DNA from: Gammaproteobacteria bacterium
GTDB lineage: Bacteria > Pseudomonadota > Gammaproteobacteria > S012-40
Reading direction: 5' to 3'
Assembly: GCA_029864945.1 (NCBI GenBank)
Contig: JAOTSL010000195.1
Location: 1-6,363, forward strand
DNA: 6,363 nt
Shown here: one piece after another, positions 1-5,863 of the stretch
Layout of the letters: each line of letters opens with the position of its first letter
Position numbering within the stretch: position 1 is the first letter of the stretch
Made by a program: the position numbers and the translations under genes
Notes under the pieces: model-generated
Database searches by the model: none
Told to the model about the DNA's origin: nothing
The model's input: only the letters and a program-made list of their open reading frames with translations

Positions 1-1147
1 ATTTTATTTTTGATTTAGTTTTTATACTATTAAGTGAGCTATTAAGTGAGCTATTAAGCGAACGTTCTAATAAGTGTTGATGCAGTGATTGAAATACAGT
101 TCTGATTCGTCCGCGAACATGTAATTTTGCCATAGGTGTTTGTGCAAAATGAGTTTCGTTTTCGTCAACGTGAATTAGACGATGATTTAAAGTTGTTTCG
201 TTTTCCCAGCCAGCAGTATCCCATTCGCTCATCGCTGTGCCCACAGCGAGTACGTAATCCAAGTCGTTTTTAGATAATACGTCCCGTGCACTGCTATGCC
301 CGGCGAATCCAATTACGCCATGATATAAAGGGTGGTAAGGGTTGATTAGTCCTTTAGCACCCGGTGTAGTTACGATTGGTGTATGAGTGTGTTCTGCAAA
401 TTTTACAATTTGTTCTGCCGCATCTACGCTTCCTTCTCCCAACAGAATGACTATTTTTTTATTGTTGTCGATGAGATGCCTGAGCTTCGTAATTGAATCC
501 ATATCCATCATTGATGGTCTTTTTAATAAAGTATTTAAATCATGGGAAGCTTGCGTAACCAATGACGAACTACGAAGTACATCAACAGGAATTGTCAGGT
601 GAACAGGGCCATTTGGGTTCCCTGTAGCAGCCATGAGAGCTGCAATGAGTTTGTGCTCGAACTGGCTTGCTTCAGAAATAAGACTATTATATTGAGTGCA
701 ATGTTGAAACATACCAAGGGTGTCCACGCCGGTGCATGAAGACTCCTGAAAAGCGTTGCGACCAAAAGTTTTGAGCGCCGTTTGTCCCGTAATAACGAGC
801 AAAGGAATTTCTTCCTGGTAGGCTGATGAAACACCGGTAATAAGATTTGTGGCACCAGGTCCGGTAGTAGCGCAACAGACACCGAGCTTTCCTGTTTCTA
901 GGGTGTAGCCCTGTGCCATAAACGCTGCGCCGGTCTCATGGCGTGCCACGATAGAGCGCAGACCACCACGACGTTCACTCCTAGCGACTGCGTCATATAA
1001 CGGTTCTACTGCGCCGCCAGGTACCCCGAACATATACTGAACCCCAATTTGTTCTAAATACTGAAGCAGTAAATCGCCAACTGTTAGGTTGTTGGTATTT
1101 TGATTTATTGCTGATGACGTGTCTTTAGCGGTTAAATTTGAGTTCAT
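1..1147 (-). CDS. ThDP-dependent acetolactate-synthase-like enzyme, C-terminus beyond the window
   Basis: The frame stays open from ATG at 1147 to the left edge: 382 codons with no stop. It belongs to the acetolactate synthase/pyruvate decarboxylase superfamily, which decarboxylates 2-oxo acids on ThDP in the cytoplasm. Visible parts are the PYR domain (about residues 21-190) with FGVPGG at 40-45, the cofactor-activating Glu71 in ARHETGAAF, and TTGPGATNLITG at 94-105; then the central domain (about 210-350). The ThDP/Mg-binding PP domain would follow the linker and lies outside the window. At the position where anabolic acetolactate synthases carry an RFDDR-like FAD-contact motif, this protein has AVGTAMSEWDTAGW (301-314), so FAD-dependent anabolic activity is not supported. 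The stretch GRNAFQESSC (129-138) suggests a subfamily distinct from the other synthase in this window. Ribosome binding is weak (GTGAG at 1153-1157). Exact substrate unknown. Confidence 0.9.
   Translation of the reverse strand, partial: MNSNLTAKDTSSAINQNTNNLTVGDLLLQYLEQIGVQYMFGVPGGAVEPLYDAVARSERRGGLRSIVARHETGAAFMAQGYTLETGKLGVCCATTGPGATNLITGVSSAYQEEIPLLVITGQTALKTFGRNAFQESSCTGVDTLGMFQHCTQYNSLISEASQFEHKLIAALMAATGNPNGPVHLTIPVDVLRSSSLVTQASHDLNTLLKRPSMMDMDSITKLRHLIDNNKKIVILLGEGSVDAAEQIVKFAEHTHTPIVTTPGAKGLINPYHPLYHGVIGFAGHSSARDVLSKNDLDYVLAVGTAMSEWDTAGWENETTLNHRLIHVDENETHFAQTPMAKLHVRGRIRTVFQSLHQHLLERSLNSSLNSSLNSIKTKSKIK
29..64. repeat. 12-bp tandem repeat inside the ThDP-enzyme linker
   Basis: Two exact copies of ATTAAGTGAGCT (29-40, 41-52) are followed by a third diverged copy (53-64, ATTAAGCGAACG). 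Read on the minus strand they keep frame and encode Ser-Leu-Asn-Ser-type units at about residues 362-374, between the central domain and the expected PP domain. Copy-number change would add or remove four residues without a frameshift. Confidence 0.8.
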
Positions 1148-1194
1148 TTTATCTCACTTATGATGGCTTTTCGGGCTGTTTAAAATCGACTGAA

Positions 1195-1223
1195 TCTATA
1201 ATTCTTATAACGATTAGTGTCTT
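1195..1223 (-). promoter_or_regulatory. Candidate sigma-70 promoter for the ThDP enzyme
   Basis: On the minus strand, AAGACA (1218-1223) and TATAGA (1195-1200) are exactly 17 bases apart; each matches the consensus at four of six positions. Initiation would fall near 1188, giving a leader of about 40 bases before the ATG at 1147. It is the best-spaced pair I found in front of this gene, but the region is A+T-rich and chance matches are likely. Confidence 0.35.
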
Positions 1224-1247
1224 AAACTCATAGTTGTTCAGAGTTTA
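1223..1247. promoter_or_regulatory. Candidate operator, TAAACTC-N11-GAGTTTA
   Basis: A perfect 7-bp inverted repeat (1223-1229 and 1241-1247) is separated by 11 bases and abuts the putative -35 element of the ThDP gene. An interrupted dyad at this position resembles activator sites of the LysR type in general form, though it lacks the strict T-N11-A core. No regulator gene lies next to it in the window. Confidence 0.3.
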
Positions 1248-1294
1248 GTATATAGCGAATATACCAAAAATAACAAAATTACCTAAAATAACGT

Positions 1295-1318
1295 TTATAT
1301 CGTTTTTAGCGATTATAA
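1295..1318. promoter_or_regulatory. Imperfect A+T-rich dyad upstream of the ThDP enzyme
   Basis: TTATATCG (1295-1302) faces CGATTATAA (1310-1318) across seven bases, complementary apart from one extra base in the right arm. It lies about 150 bases upstream of the ThDP gene start. It could be a distal protein-binding site or a product of local A+T richness. Confidence 0.2.
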
Positions 1319-1445
1319 TGTTATCGGAGCATAAGAATAAAGCTTAAGTTATTTTTACCAAATGAGTAGTAGGTGGGATGCAAGTGAATGTTGTTGTAAC
1401 GAGAAACTTCGATTGTTTGGGGAGATCCGAATTGTGTATTTTGGA

Positions 1446-1506
1446 TTGACGTTAGGGGATGGAAAAAAATATTTTATTGACCTGATCATGGCCGTATCAT
1501 TTTAAT
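1446..1506 (+). promoter_or_regulatory. Two tandem plus-strand promoter-like pairs
   Basis: TTGACG (1446-1451), 18 bases, TATTTT (1470-1475) is followed by TTGACC (1477-1482), 18 bases, TTTAAT (1501-1506). The second pair matches the sigma-70 consensus at five of six positions in each box and would start transcription near 1513. No recognised plus-strand gene follows, so if active they would make a small RNA toward the msrB 3' end. Confidence 0.25.
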
Positions 1507-1520
1507 AAGGTCATGATCGG
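1481..1520. repeat. 12-bp imperfect inverted repeat around a putative -10 box
   Basis: The arms CCTGATCATGGCC (1481-1493) and GGTCATGATCGG (1509-1520) pair over 12 positions with one bulged T (1483) and one G-T pair, enclosing a 15-base loop. The arms flank the TTTAAT box of the second promoter-like pair, which would suit an operator. On the minus strand the hairpin is followed after about 11 bases by a run of seven T, so a weak terminator for msrB transcription is an alternative. Confidence 0.5.
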
Positions 1521-1587
1521 ATGCGCACTAACAATGTTACTTTGCTTGATGGTTGTACAAAAGGTATTGCTGACACTCTTACTATAG
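1513..1587 (+). CDS. Doubtful 24-residue hydrophobic peptide ORF
   Basis: An ATG at 1513 opens 24 codons ending in TAG (1585-1587). The product begins MIGCALTMLLCLMV and ends VLLTLLL, with a single Lys and a single Gln, so it could span a membrane. The start lies inside the right arm of the 1481-1520 inverted repeat and coincides with the predicted transcript start, while AAGG at 1507-1510 is only two bases away and too close to serve as a normal ribosome-binding site. A second ORF of 26 codons in another frame (ATG 1521, stop 1599-1601) has AAGG at ten bases. Neither resembles a family I recognise, and short ORFs like this arise by chance. Confidence 0.1.
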   Translation: MIGCALTMLLCLMVVQKVLLTLLL

Positions 1588-1642
1588 GGTCTTTCCCTTA
1601 GTGGCTACGGTAACAGTAACAGCAATACCTTGAGTTCTTTTT
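1561..1642. terminator. Nested stem-loop, possible terminator or small-RNA fold
   Basis: AAGGTATTGCTG (1561-1572) and CAGCAATACCTT (1620-1631) form a perfect 12-bp outer stem. The 47-base loop contains a second hairpin: 1581-1589 pairs with 1595-1602 over eight bases with one bulge, around TCTTT. Read on the plus strand it is followed by TTCTTTTT (1635-1642). Read on the minus strand it starts 33 bases after the msrB stop and ends in only TTTT. It may end transcription from either side, but the large loop and offset T-run are atypical for an intrinsic terminator. Confidence 0.4.
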
Positions 1643-1663
1643 ATAAATGCGATTTTTATAAAT
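1638..1663. repeat. 11-bp direct repeat next to the msrB stop
   Basis: TTTTTATAAAT occurs at 1638-1648 and again at 1653-1663, four bases apart, immediately outside the msrB stop codon. No function is evident; in A+T-rich spacer DNA this may be simple slippage. Confidence 0.5.
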
Positions 1664-1664
1664 A

Positions 1665-2240
1665 TTAATTGAAGAGTGAGACGTACTTGTCATAACCTTC
1701 TGTTTTCAAGCTTTCTTTTGGTACAAAACGCAGAGATGCTGAATTGATGCAGTATCTTTTACCTGTTGGCGCTGGCCCGTCATTAAAAACATGGCCAAGA
1801 TGAGAGTCTGCCAGTTTGCTACGCAATTCAACGCGGGTATAAAACAGCAGTTTATCTTCTTTAATGACGAGTTCTACGTCTTGTATTGGCTGGGTAAAAC
1901 TGGGCCAGCCGGTACCGGATTTAAATTTGTCGGTTGAGCTAAAAAGCGGTTCGCCGGATACAATATCAACGTAAATCCCTGGTTTTTTATTGTCCCAATA
2001 TTCATTTTTAAATGGATTCTCAGTTGCATCATTTTGGGTGACGTTAAATTGTAATGGAGTTAGTTGTTTTTTTAATACATCAGCCGATGGTTTCATATAA
2101 CCGGTAGATTGCATTGCTTTATTTATTTGGCCGGGCATTTGATCAGCACTTTCTACCGGACTGCTGAAGAAGGTATATGTGGTAAGAACTGCTAGGCTAA
2201 TAGCAAATGTGGATACGAGGGGAATTAACTTGTTTTTCAT
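1665..2240 (-). CDS. msrB: Exported peptide-methionine (R)-S-oxide reductase
   Basis: MsrB reduces the R epimer of methionine sulfoxide in oxidised proteins. The family core is clear: GIYVDIVSGEPLF (88-100), SGTGWPSF (108-115), SHLGHVFNDGP (146-156) and RYCINSAS (162-169) with catalytic Cys164. Residues 5-25 form a hydrophobic stretch after MKNK, so the protein is probably secreted or membrane-anchored and acts in the periplasm; a cut after Ala32 is possible but the site is not ideal. Cys164 is the only cysteine. The zinc-binding Cys pairs of many MsrB proteins are replaced, and Thr110 stands where 2-Cys enzymes carry the resolving cysteine, implying a one-cysteine mechanism. The sequence closely resembles the MsrB domain of neisserial PilB. 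AGGAG at 2250-2254, nine bases before the ATG, supports this start. It is monocistronic in appearance. Confidence 0.95.
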   Translation of the reverse strand: MKNKLIPLVSTFAISLAVLTTYTFFSSPVESADQMPGQINKAMQSTGYMKPSADVLKKQLTPLQFNVTQNDATENPFKNEYWDNKKPGIYVDIVSGEPLFSSTDKFKSGTGWPSFTQPIQDVELVIKEDKLLFYTRVELRSKLADSHLGHVFNDGPAPTGKRYCINSASLRFVPKESLKTEGYDKYVSLFN

Positions 2241-2287
2241 AGTGATATACTCCTGTGAAGCGATTCAACTAATCCGATACTAAAAAC

Positions 2288-2331
2288 ATTATGCCTCATA
2301 TATCGCCAGAATTGATCACGTAAGTATCACA
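2288..2331 (-). promoter_or_regulatory. Possible msrB promoter elements
   Basis: Two minus-strand -10-like boxes lie upstream of msrB: CATAAT (2288-2293) and an extended form TGTGATACT (2323-2331). Neither has a good -35 hexamer at 16-18 bases. Either would give a plausible leader of about 40 to 80 bases, but I cannot choose between them. Confidence 0.2.
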
Positions 2332-2427
2332 AAGTGGTAACATTTTTTACACTTTTTTGGACTATTGAGGTGATTCTAATTACTCTTAGACGTGTGAGAA
2401 CATGTGTATTTTTAGTGTGAATTTGAA

Positions 2428-2453
2428 TAAACCATTAAAAAACTAATGGCTTA
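2428..2453 (-). terminator. Possible terminator after the aldehyde dehydrogenase
   Basis: Eight bases beyond the dehydrogenase stop, TAAGCCATTA (2444-2453 read on the minus strand) pairs with TAATGGTTTA (2428-2437) around a six-base loop GTTTTT, including one G-U pair. The stem is A+T-rich and the U-run after it is short. Position favours a terminator separating the operon from msrB; strength is doubtful. On the plus strand the core CCATTA hairpin is followed by CTTAGTTTTT. Confidence 0.4.
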
Positions 2454-2460
2454 GTTTTTC

Positions 2461-3903
2461 TTAAAACAATTCCGCAGACTTTATTACCAGCATTTTCTCA
2501 ATTTGCATATCATGAAAAGTATGTGGAATGCCGCCGATTCCCAGGCCTGATTGTTTTAGTCCTGCAAATGGCATCCAGTCCACACGAAATGCCGTGTGAT
2601 CATTGACCATAACGGCGGATGCATTTAATTTTTTGTAGGCCTTCATTGCGGTATCTATATTTTTGGTAAATACAGCAGCTTGAAAAGAAAATGGTAGTGA
2701 GTTTGCCTTAGTGATTGCATCATCGATATCGGTGTAACTGTAAATACAAATGACCGGTGCAAAGACTTCCATGGTGGAAACTTTTGACGTTGGTGATGGG
2801 TTTAGCAGAATTGTTGGTGCGTAGCAGTTGTTGTCTTTTTTCTTGCCGCCGGTTATTAGCGTTGCACCTTCAGTGATAGCATCTTCCACCCAGTCGTGTG
2901 TTCTGTCTACTTCTAATGGGCGAATGAGCGGGCCGACTTCGGTGGTTTTATCTGTTGGGTCACCGACAATTAAATTATCTGCGATTGTTTTTAATTTATT
3001 GGTCACTGTTTCAATAATTGATTTGTGACAATATATCCGTTGAACAGAAACGCAAACCTGGCCAGCGTGATAGAAACCACCCTTGGCAACTGCTGGAATA
3101 GTCGACTCAAGATCCGCATCCGGTTCAATAATCACAGGTGCAACACCACCGTGCTCTAGCGCACTTCTTGCACCTGGTGTGAGTTTTGAATTTAACATCC
3201 AACCAACTTTTGCGCTGCCAATAAAACTAAAAAAACTAACGCGGGAATCAGTGACTAATTTTGTTGCGAGATCACGATCGGTTATTAACATGGATTGACA
3301 CCACTGCTTTGGTAAGCCGGCTTGATATAAATATTCGACTAGTCGAAAGCACGAAAGAGGGGTGTCTTGCGTTGGTTTTACAATGACCGGGCAGCCCGCT
3401 GCCACTGCAGGGCCGACTTGATGTGCAATTAGATTTAATGGGTGATTAAACGCACTTACTGCAACAACGACTCCGATGGGCTCGTGTGTGGTTATCGCTA
3501 GATGGTTTTCTGATGCAGGATTAACACGCATGGGAATTTCTTGCCCGGCGTTATTTCTTAATACATCTGCACAGGTGCGAATGCTGTCAATAGCGCGTAT
3601 AACTTCTACTTTTGAATCAATATAGGGTTTCCCGCCTTCTCGTGCCGCTTCAATGGTCAGGTATTCAATGTCGGCTTCCATTAGTGTCGCTGTTTTTTGT
3701 AATGTCTCAATGCGTTTTGTTTTACTCAGCCAACCGGTTTTATCCTGATACATTTTGTGCGCGATTTCTAGGGCAGATTCTATTGCCTCAGCATTTGCAA
3801 CATCGGCTGATGCAATAATACTTTCATCAAATGGAGCTACGATGTTGATGGAGCTCAATCCTGAAAAAGGTTTTGCGCTTTGTAGAGAGTAATGTGTTGT
3901 CAT
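2461..3903 (-). CDS. NAD(P)-dependent aldehyde dehydrogenase
   Basis: This 480-residue protein has the usual length and motif order of the aldehyde dehydrogenase superfamily, which oxidises aldehydes to carboxylates through a thiohemiacetal. Seen are Asn153 in SAFNHPLN, Lys176 in VIVKPT, the nucleotide-site FIGSAKVG (227-234), the general base Glu250 in LEHGG, the nucleophile Cys284 in GQVCVS, Glu379 in MEVFAPV and the closing GLKQSGLGIGG (448-458). All catalytic residues are present. Gln179 sits where NAD-preferring members often carry the Glu that binds the adenosine ribose, so NADP use is possible. No signal peptide; cytoplasmic. The ATG at 3903 is preceded by AGGA (3909-3912) at five bases. 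It follows the acetolactate synthase by 184 bases on the same strand, implying co-transcription and an aldehyde linked to that enzyme. Substrate is not identifiable from sequence. Confidence 0.95.
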   Translation of the reverse strand: MTTHYSLQSAKPFSGLSSINIVAPFDESIIASADVANAEAIESALEIAHKMYQDKTGWLSKTKRIETLQKTATLMEADIEYLTIEAAREGGKPYIDSKVEVIRAIDSIRTCADVLRNNAGQEIPMRVNPASENHLAITTHEPIGVVVAVSAFNHPLNLIAHQVGPAVAAGCPVIVKPTQDTPLSCFRLVEYLYQAGLPKQWCQSMLITDRDLATKLVTDSRVSFFSFIGSAKVGWMLNSKLTPGARSALEHGGVAPVIIEPDADLESTIPAVAKGGFYHAGQVCVSVQRIYCHKSIIETVTNKLKTIADNLIVGDPTDKTTEVGPLIRPLEVDRTHDWVEDAITEGATLITGGKKKDNNCYAPTILLNPSPTSKVSTMEVFAPVICIYSYTDIDDAITKANSLPFSFQAAVFTKNIDTAMKAYKKLNASAVMVNDHTAFRVDWMPFAGLKQSGLGIGGIPHTFHDMQIEKMLVIKSAELF

Positions 3904-3991
3904 AAATATCCTGAAAAATATTTTCGTCTGTCTTTAATAGAGTTTTGAATGTGCGATCTTCCAGCGCGTTTATATTTTGTTACAGAGCAAG

Positions 3992-4055
3992 GCGTTTTCG
4001 CACGGATAATGGGAGCATATGAATATATGTGACCATTTGAGTACGAAAACAACGC
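3992..4055 (-). other. Long imperfect hairpin between the two operon genes
   Basis: Within the spacer, nested complementary blocks fit one 64-base hairpin: GCG (3992-3994) with CGC (4053-4055), TTTTCG (3995-4000) with CGAAAA (4044-4049), AC (4002-4003) with GT (4041-4042), AATGG (4008-4012) with CCATT (4033-4037), and CATAT (4016-4020) with ATATG (4025-4029) around GAAT. Internal loops are nearly symmetric. No T-run follows on the minus strand, so it is not a simple terminator. An RNA-processing or stability element that sets the ratio of the two enzymes is one possibility. Confidence 0.45.
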
Positions 4056-4087
4056 AGCTATGGGACAAAAGATGAATGCGCTGATAG

Positions 4088-5725
4088 TTATATGGGGCAA
4101 ATTAACTCACCTAACTTCTCAGTCAGCTTCATGTTTTCATCATAATCAACAGGGCAGTCAATGATGACTACGGTATTGTCTGCAATCGCTTGTTTAAGTG
4201 TAGGTAATAAATCTTCGGTTTTTTCTATCCGATATCCCTTGGCACCAAATGATTCTGCATACTTTACCAAGTCCGGGTTTTGAATTTTTATATTACTCTC
4301 ACGTCCAAATTTTGCTACTTGTTTCCATTTGATTAAACCGTAATTACCGTCATTCCAAACTAAAATAACAATCGGAATATCGTACATAAGCGCGGTAGAA
4401 ATCTCCTGAGAATTCATCATAAAACCCGCATCGCCGGTTACAGCTATAGCGGCCGTGTTCGGCGAGGCAACTTTAGCGGCAACCGCACCAGGAACCGCAA
4501 TACCCATTGATGCAAACCCATTAGAAATGATACAGGTGTTAGGTTTTTCTGATTGATACATACGCGCCATCCACATTTTGTGTGCGCCTACATCGGATAT
4601 AACAATATCATCGTCATTTAAAGCCTGTTTTAAATCCCAGATAATTTTTTGAGGTTTAACAGGAAACGCATTGTCTTCTGAATGCAGTTTAAATTCATTC
4701 ATGATTGTATCGTGCAGTGACTTAACACTAGACTCATTGGTATTTGCTTTAGCAAGCGATGCAATTTGTTCGCAAGCGATGGATATATTACCTATTATGC
4801 CGGTTTCCACAATGTAGTTTTCATCTACTTCAGCGGCCATGGAGTCAATGTGAATAATTTTATGTGTTTTTTCCGGGTTCCAGGCCGAAGGATGATACTC
4901 GACCATATCGTAGCCAATGCAAATCACCACGTCAGCGCGATCAAATCCACAGGAAACATAATCATGGGCCTGTAAACCCACCGTTCCCAGTGACAATTCA
5001 TGTGATGAGGGTATGACGCCTTTAGCCATAAATGTAGTGGCTGCAGGTATCCTCAGTTTTTCAGCCATGGCGACAACTTGTTCGCTGGCTTTTGCGCGAA
5101 TCACTCCGTTACCAATCATAATTATGGGAAAACTCGCGTTTGATATTATTTCTGCCGCATATCGCAATTTTTCAGCTGGCGGTGCAGGCGGCATAGGGCT
5201 TTGTACTTTAAGTGGTGATTTTCCTGTAATTTCCATTTCAGCAATATTTTCTGGAAAATCAATAAAGCTACAGCCTGGTTTCTCTGCTTCTGCTACTTTA
5301 AATGCTTTTCGAACTATTTCGGGTATGATTTCGGCGGCACGAATCTGGGTGCTGTATTTAGATATTGGTGCAAATAAATTGACCAGATCAAGTACCTGAT
5401 GACTTTCTTTATGCATTCGATGGGTTGATGCCTGACCTGCAATTGCAACAACCGGTGCGCGATCCATATTTGCGTCAGCGACACCCGTAACCAAATTTGT
5501 TGCGCCGGGGCCAAGTGTGGCAAGGCAAACGCCTGCTTTTCCTGTTAATCGACCATACACGTCGGCCATAAATGCAGCGCCTTGCTCGTGACGGGTGGTA
5601 ATAAAACGAATTTTGCTGTCGAGAAGGGCATCCATGACATCAAGATTTTCTTCACCGGGAATGCCGAAAATGTCGGTGACCCCTTCGTTCTCAAGACATT
5701 TGATGAAAAGTTCAGCGGCGTTCAT
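4088..5725 (-). CDS. Acetolactate synthase, catabolic (AlsS-like) type
   Basis: The 545-residue protein has all three domains of the family, which condenses two pyruvates to 2-acetolactate and CO2 on ThDP-Mg. The PYR domain (about 1-165) shows FGIPGEE at 20-26, the activating Glu47 in TRHEQGAAF and LGPGATNLVTG at 71-81. A proline-rich linker (PMPPAPPAEK, 177-186) leads to the central domain. The PP domain (about 360-530) carries GDAGF (431-435) and VWNDGNYG (456-463), the ThDP/Mg signature. The stretch IGYDMVEYHPSAWN (270-283) matches catabolic AlsS/BudB enzymes and replaces the RFDDR-like FAD motif of anabolic IlvB; VKYAESFGAKG (487-497) and DCPVDYDENMKL also match AlsS. No small subunit or acetolactate decarboxylase is adjacent; an aldehyde dehydrogenase follows instead. 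The ATG at 5725 has a strong AAGGAG six bases upstream. A related ThDP carboligase or decarboxylase activity cannot be excluded. Confidence 0.93.
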   Translation of the reverse strand: MNAAELFIKCLENEGVTDIFGIPGEENLDVMDALLDSKIRFITTRHEQGAAFMADVYGRLTGKAGVCLATLGPGATNLVTGVADANMDRAPVVAIAGQASTHRMHKESHQVLDLVNLFAPISKYSTQIRAAEIIPEIVRKAFKVAEAEKPGCSFIDFPENIAEMEITGKSPLKVQSPMPPAPPAEKLRYAAEIISNASFPIIMIGNGVIRAKASEQVVAMAEKLRIPAATTFMAKGVIPSSHELSLGTVGLQAHDYVSCGFDRADVVICIGYDMVEYHPSAWNPEKTHKIIHIDSMAAEVDENYIVETGIIGNISIACEQIASLAKANTNESSVKSLHDTIMNEFKLHSEDNAFPVKPQKIIWDLKQALNDDDIVISDVGAHKMWMARMYQSEKPNTCIISNGFASMGIAVPGAVAAKVASPNTAAIAVTGDAGFMMNSQEISTALMYDIPIVILVWNDGNYGLIKWKQVAKFGRESNIKIQNPDLVKYAESFGAKGYRIEKTEDLLPTLKQAIADNTVVIIDCPVDYDENMKLTEKLGELICPI

Positions 5726-5731
5726 GTTGTT

Positions 5732-5737
5732 CTCCTT
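5732..5737 (-). promoter_or_regulatory. Strong ribosome-binding site of the acetolactate synthase
   Basis: AAGGAG on the minus strand, six bases before the ATG at 5725, fixes that start and is the best Shine-Dalgarno match in the window. Confidence 0.8.
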
Positions 5738-5793
5738 GATCGTAATGGAATTGTTGGTGCATTTAACTGATGGATAATTGCAATCAGCAGTCC

Positions 5794-5807
5794 AGTATGG
5801 GCATACT
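5794..5807. promoter_or_regulatory. Candidate operator AGTATG-GG-CATACT
   Basis: A perfect 6-bp inverted repeat with a two-base centre, 69 bases upstream of the acetolactate synthase start. It lies where an initiation site or promoter of that gene is expected, but I found no well-spaced minus-strand promoter hexamers to anchor it. Confidence 0.35.
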
Positions 5808-5811
5808 TTTC

Positions 5812-5827
5812 ATTTGAAGCATCAAAT
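5812..5827. promoter_or_regulatory. Candidate operator ATTTGA-AGCA-TCAAAT
   Basis: A perfect 6-bp inverted repeat with a four-base centre, only four bases from the preceding dyad. Side-by-side dyads could bind one regulator as two dimers or two different proteins; the arm sequences differ, so two factors are more likely if both sites are real. Confidence 0.35.
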
Positions 5828-5863
5828 CTGGACGAAATATCTAATATATTGTTACATATGATG

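Larger units (their letters stand above)
1148..1664. other. 517-base intergenic region without a convincing protein gene
   Basis: This gap separates the msrB stop from the start of the ThDP enzyme, both on the minus strand. The left part (1190-1320) is very A+T-rich and holds a promoter-like pair and two dyads, listed separately. The middle (1320-1440) shows nothing I can name. The right part (1446-1663) contains two plus-strand promoter-like pairs, two large inverted repeats and a short direct repeat. No tRNA or known riboswitch shape was recognised. Confidence 0.6.

Noticed and set aside
29..64. Tandem repeat considered as a CRISPR fragment
   Set aside because: Units are 12 bases, directly adjacent without spacers, and lie in frame inside a protein gene.
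595..882. 95-codon minus-strand frame and other frames within 1-1147
   Set aside because: These overlap the continuous ThDP-enzyme frame, whose conserved motifs run uninterrupted from 1147 to the left edge.
1..1147. Possibility that the left ThDP gene is a pseudogene
   Set aside because: There is no internal stop or frameshift in 382 codons. It appears incomplete only because the window ends.
1561..1631. Inverted repeat considered as an integron attC site or a miniature transposable element
   Set aside because: No GTTRRRY/RYYYAAC core sites, no flanking target duplication and no second copy in the window.
3900..4100. 66-codon minus-strand frame bridging the synthase stop and the dehydrogenase start, with an ATGA overlap
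   Set aside because: It needs a TTG start inside the synthase gene, has no recognisable domain, and its composition looks like translated spacer with the hairpin inside. The ATGA overlap is automatic because the dehydrogenase begins ATGA. The AGGTGAG before the TTG is explained by synthase codons.
5013..5399. 128-codon plus-strand frame opposite the acetolactate synthase
   Set aside because: It is antisense to the PYR and central domains of a fully conserved gene and resembles no family; shadow of coding sequence.
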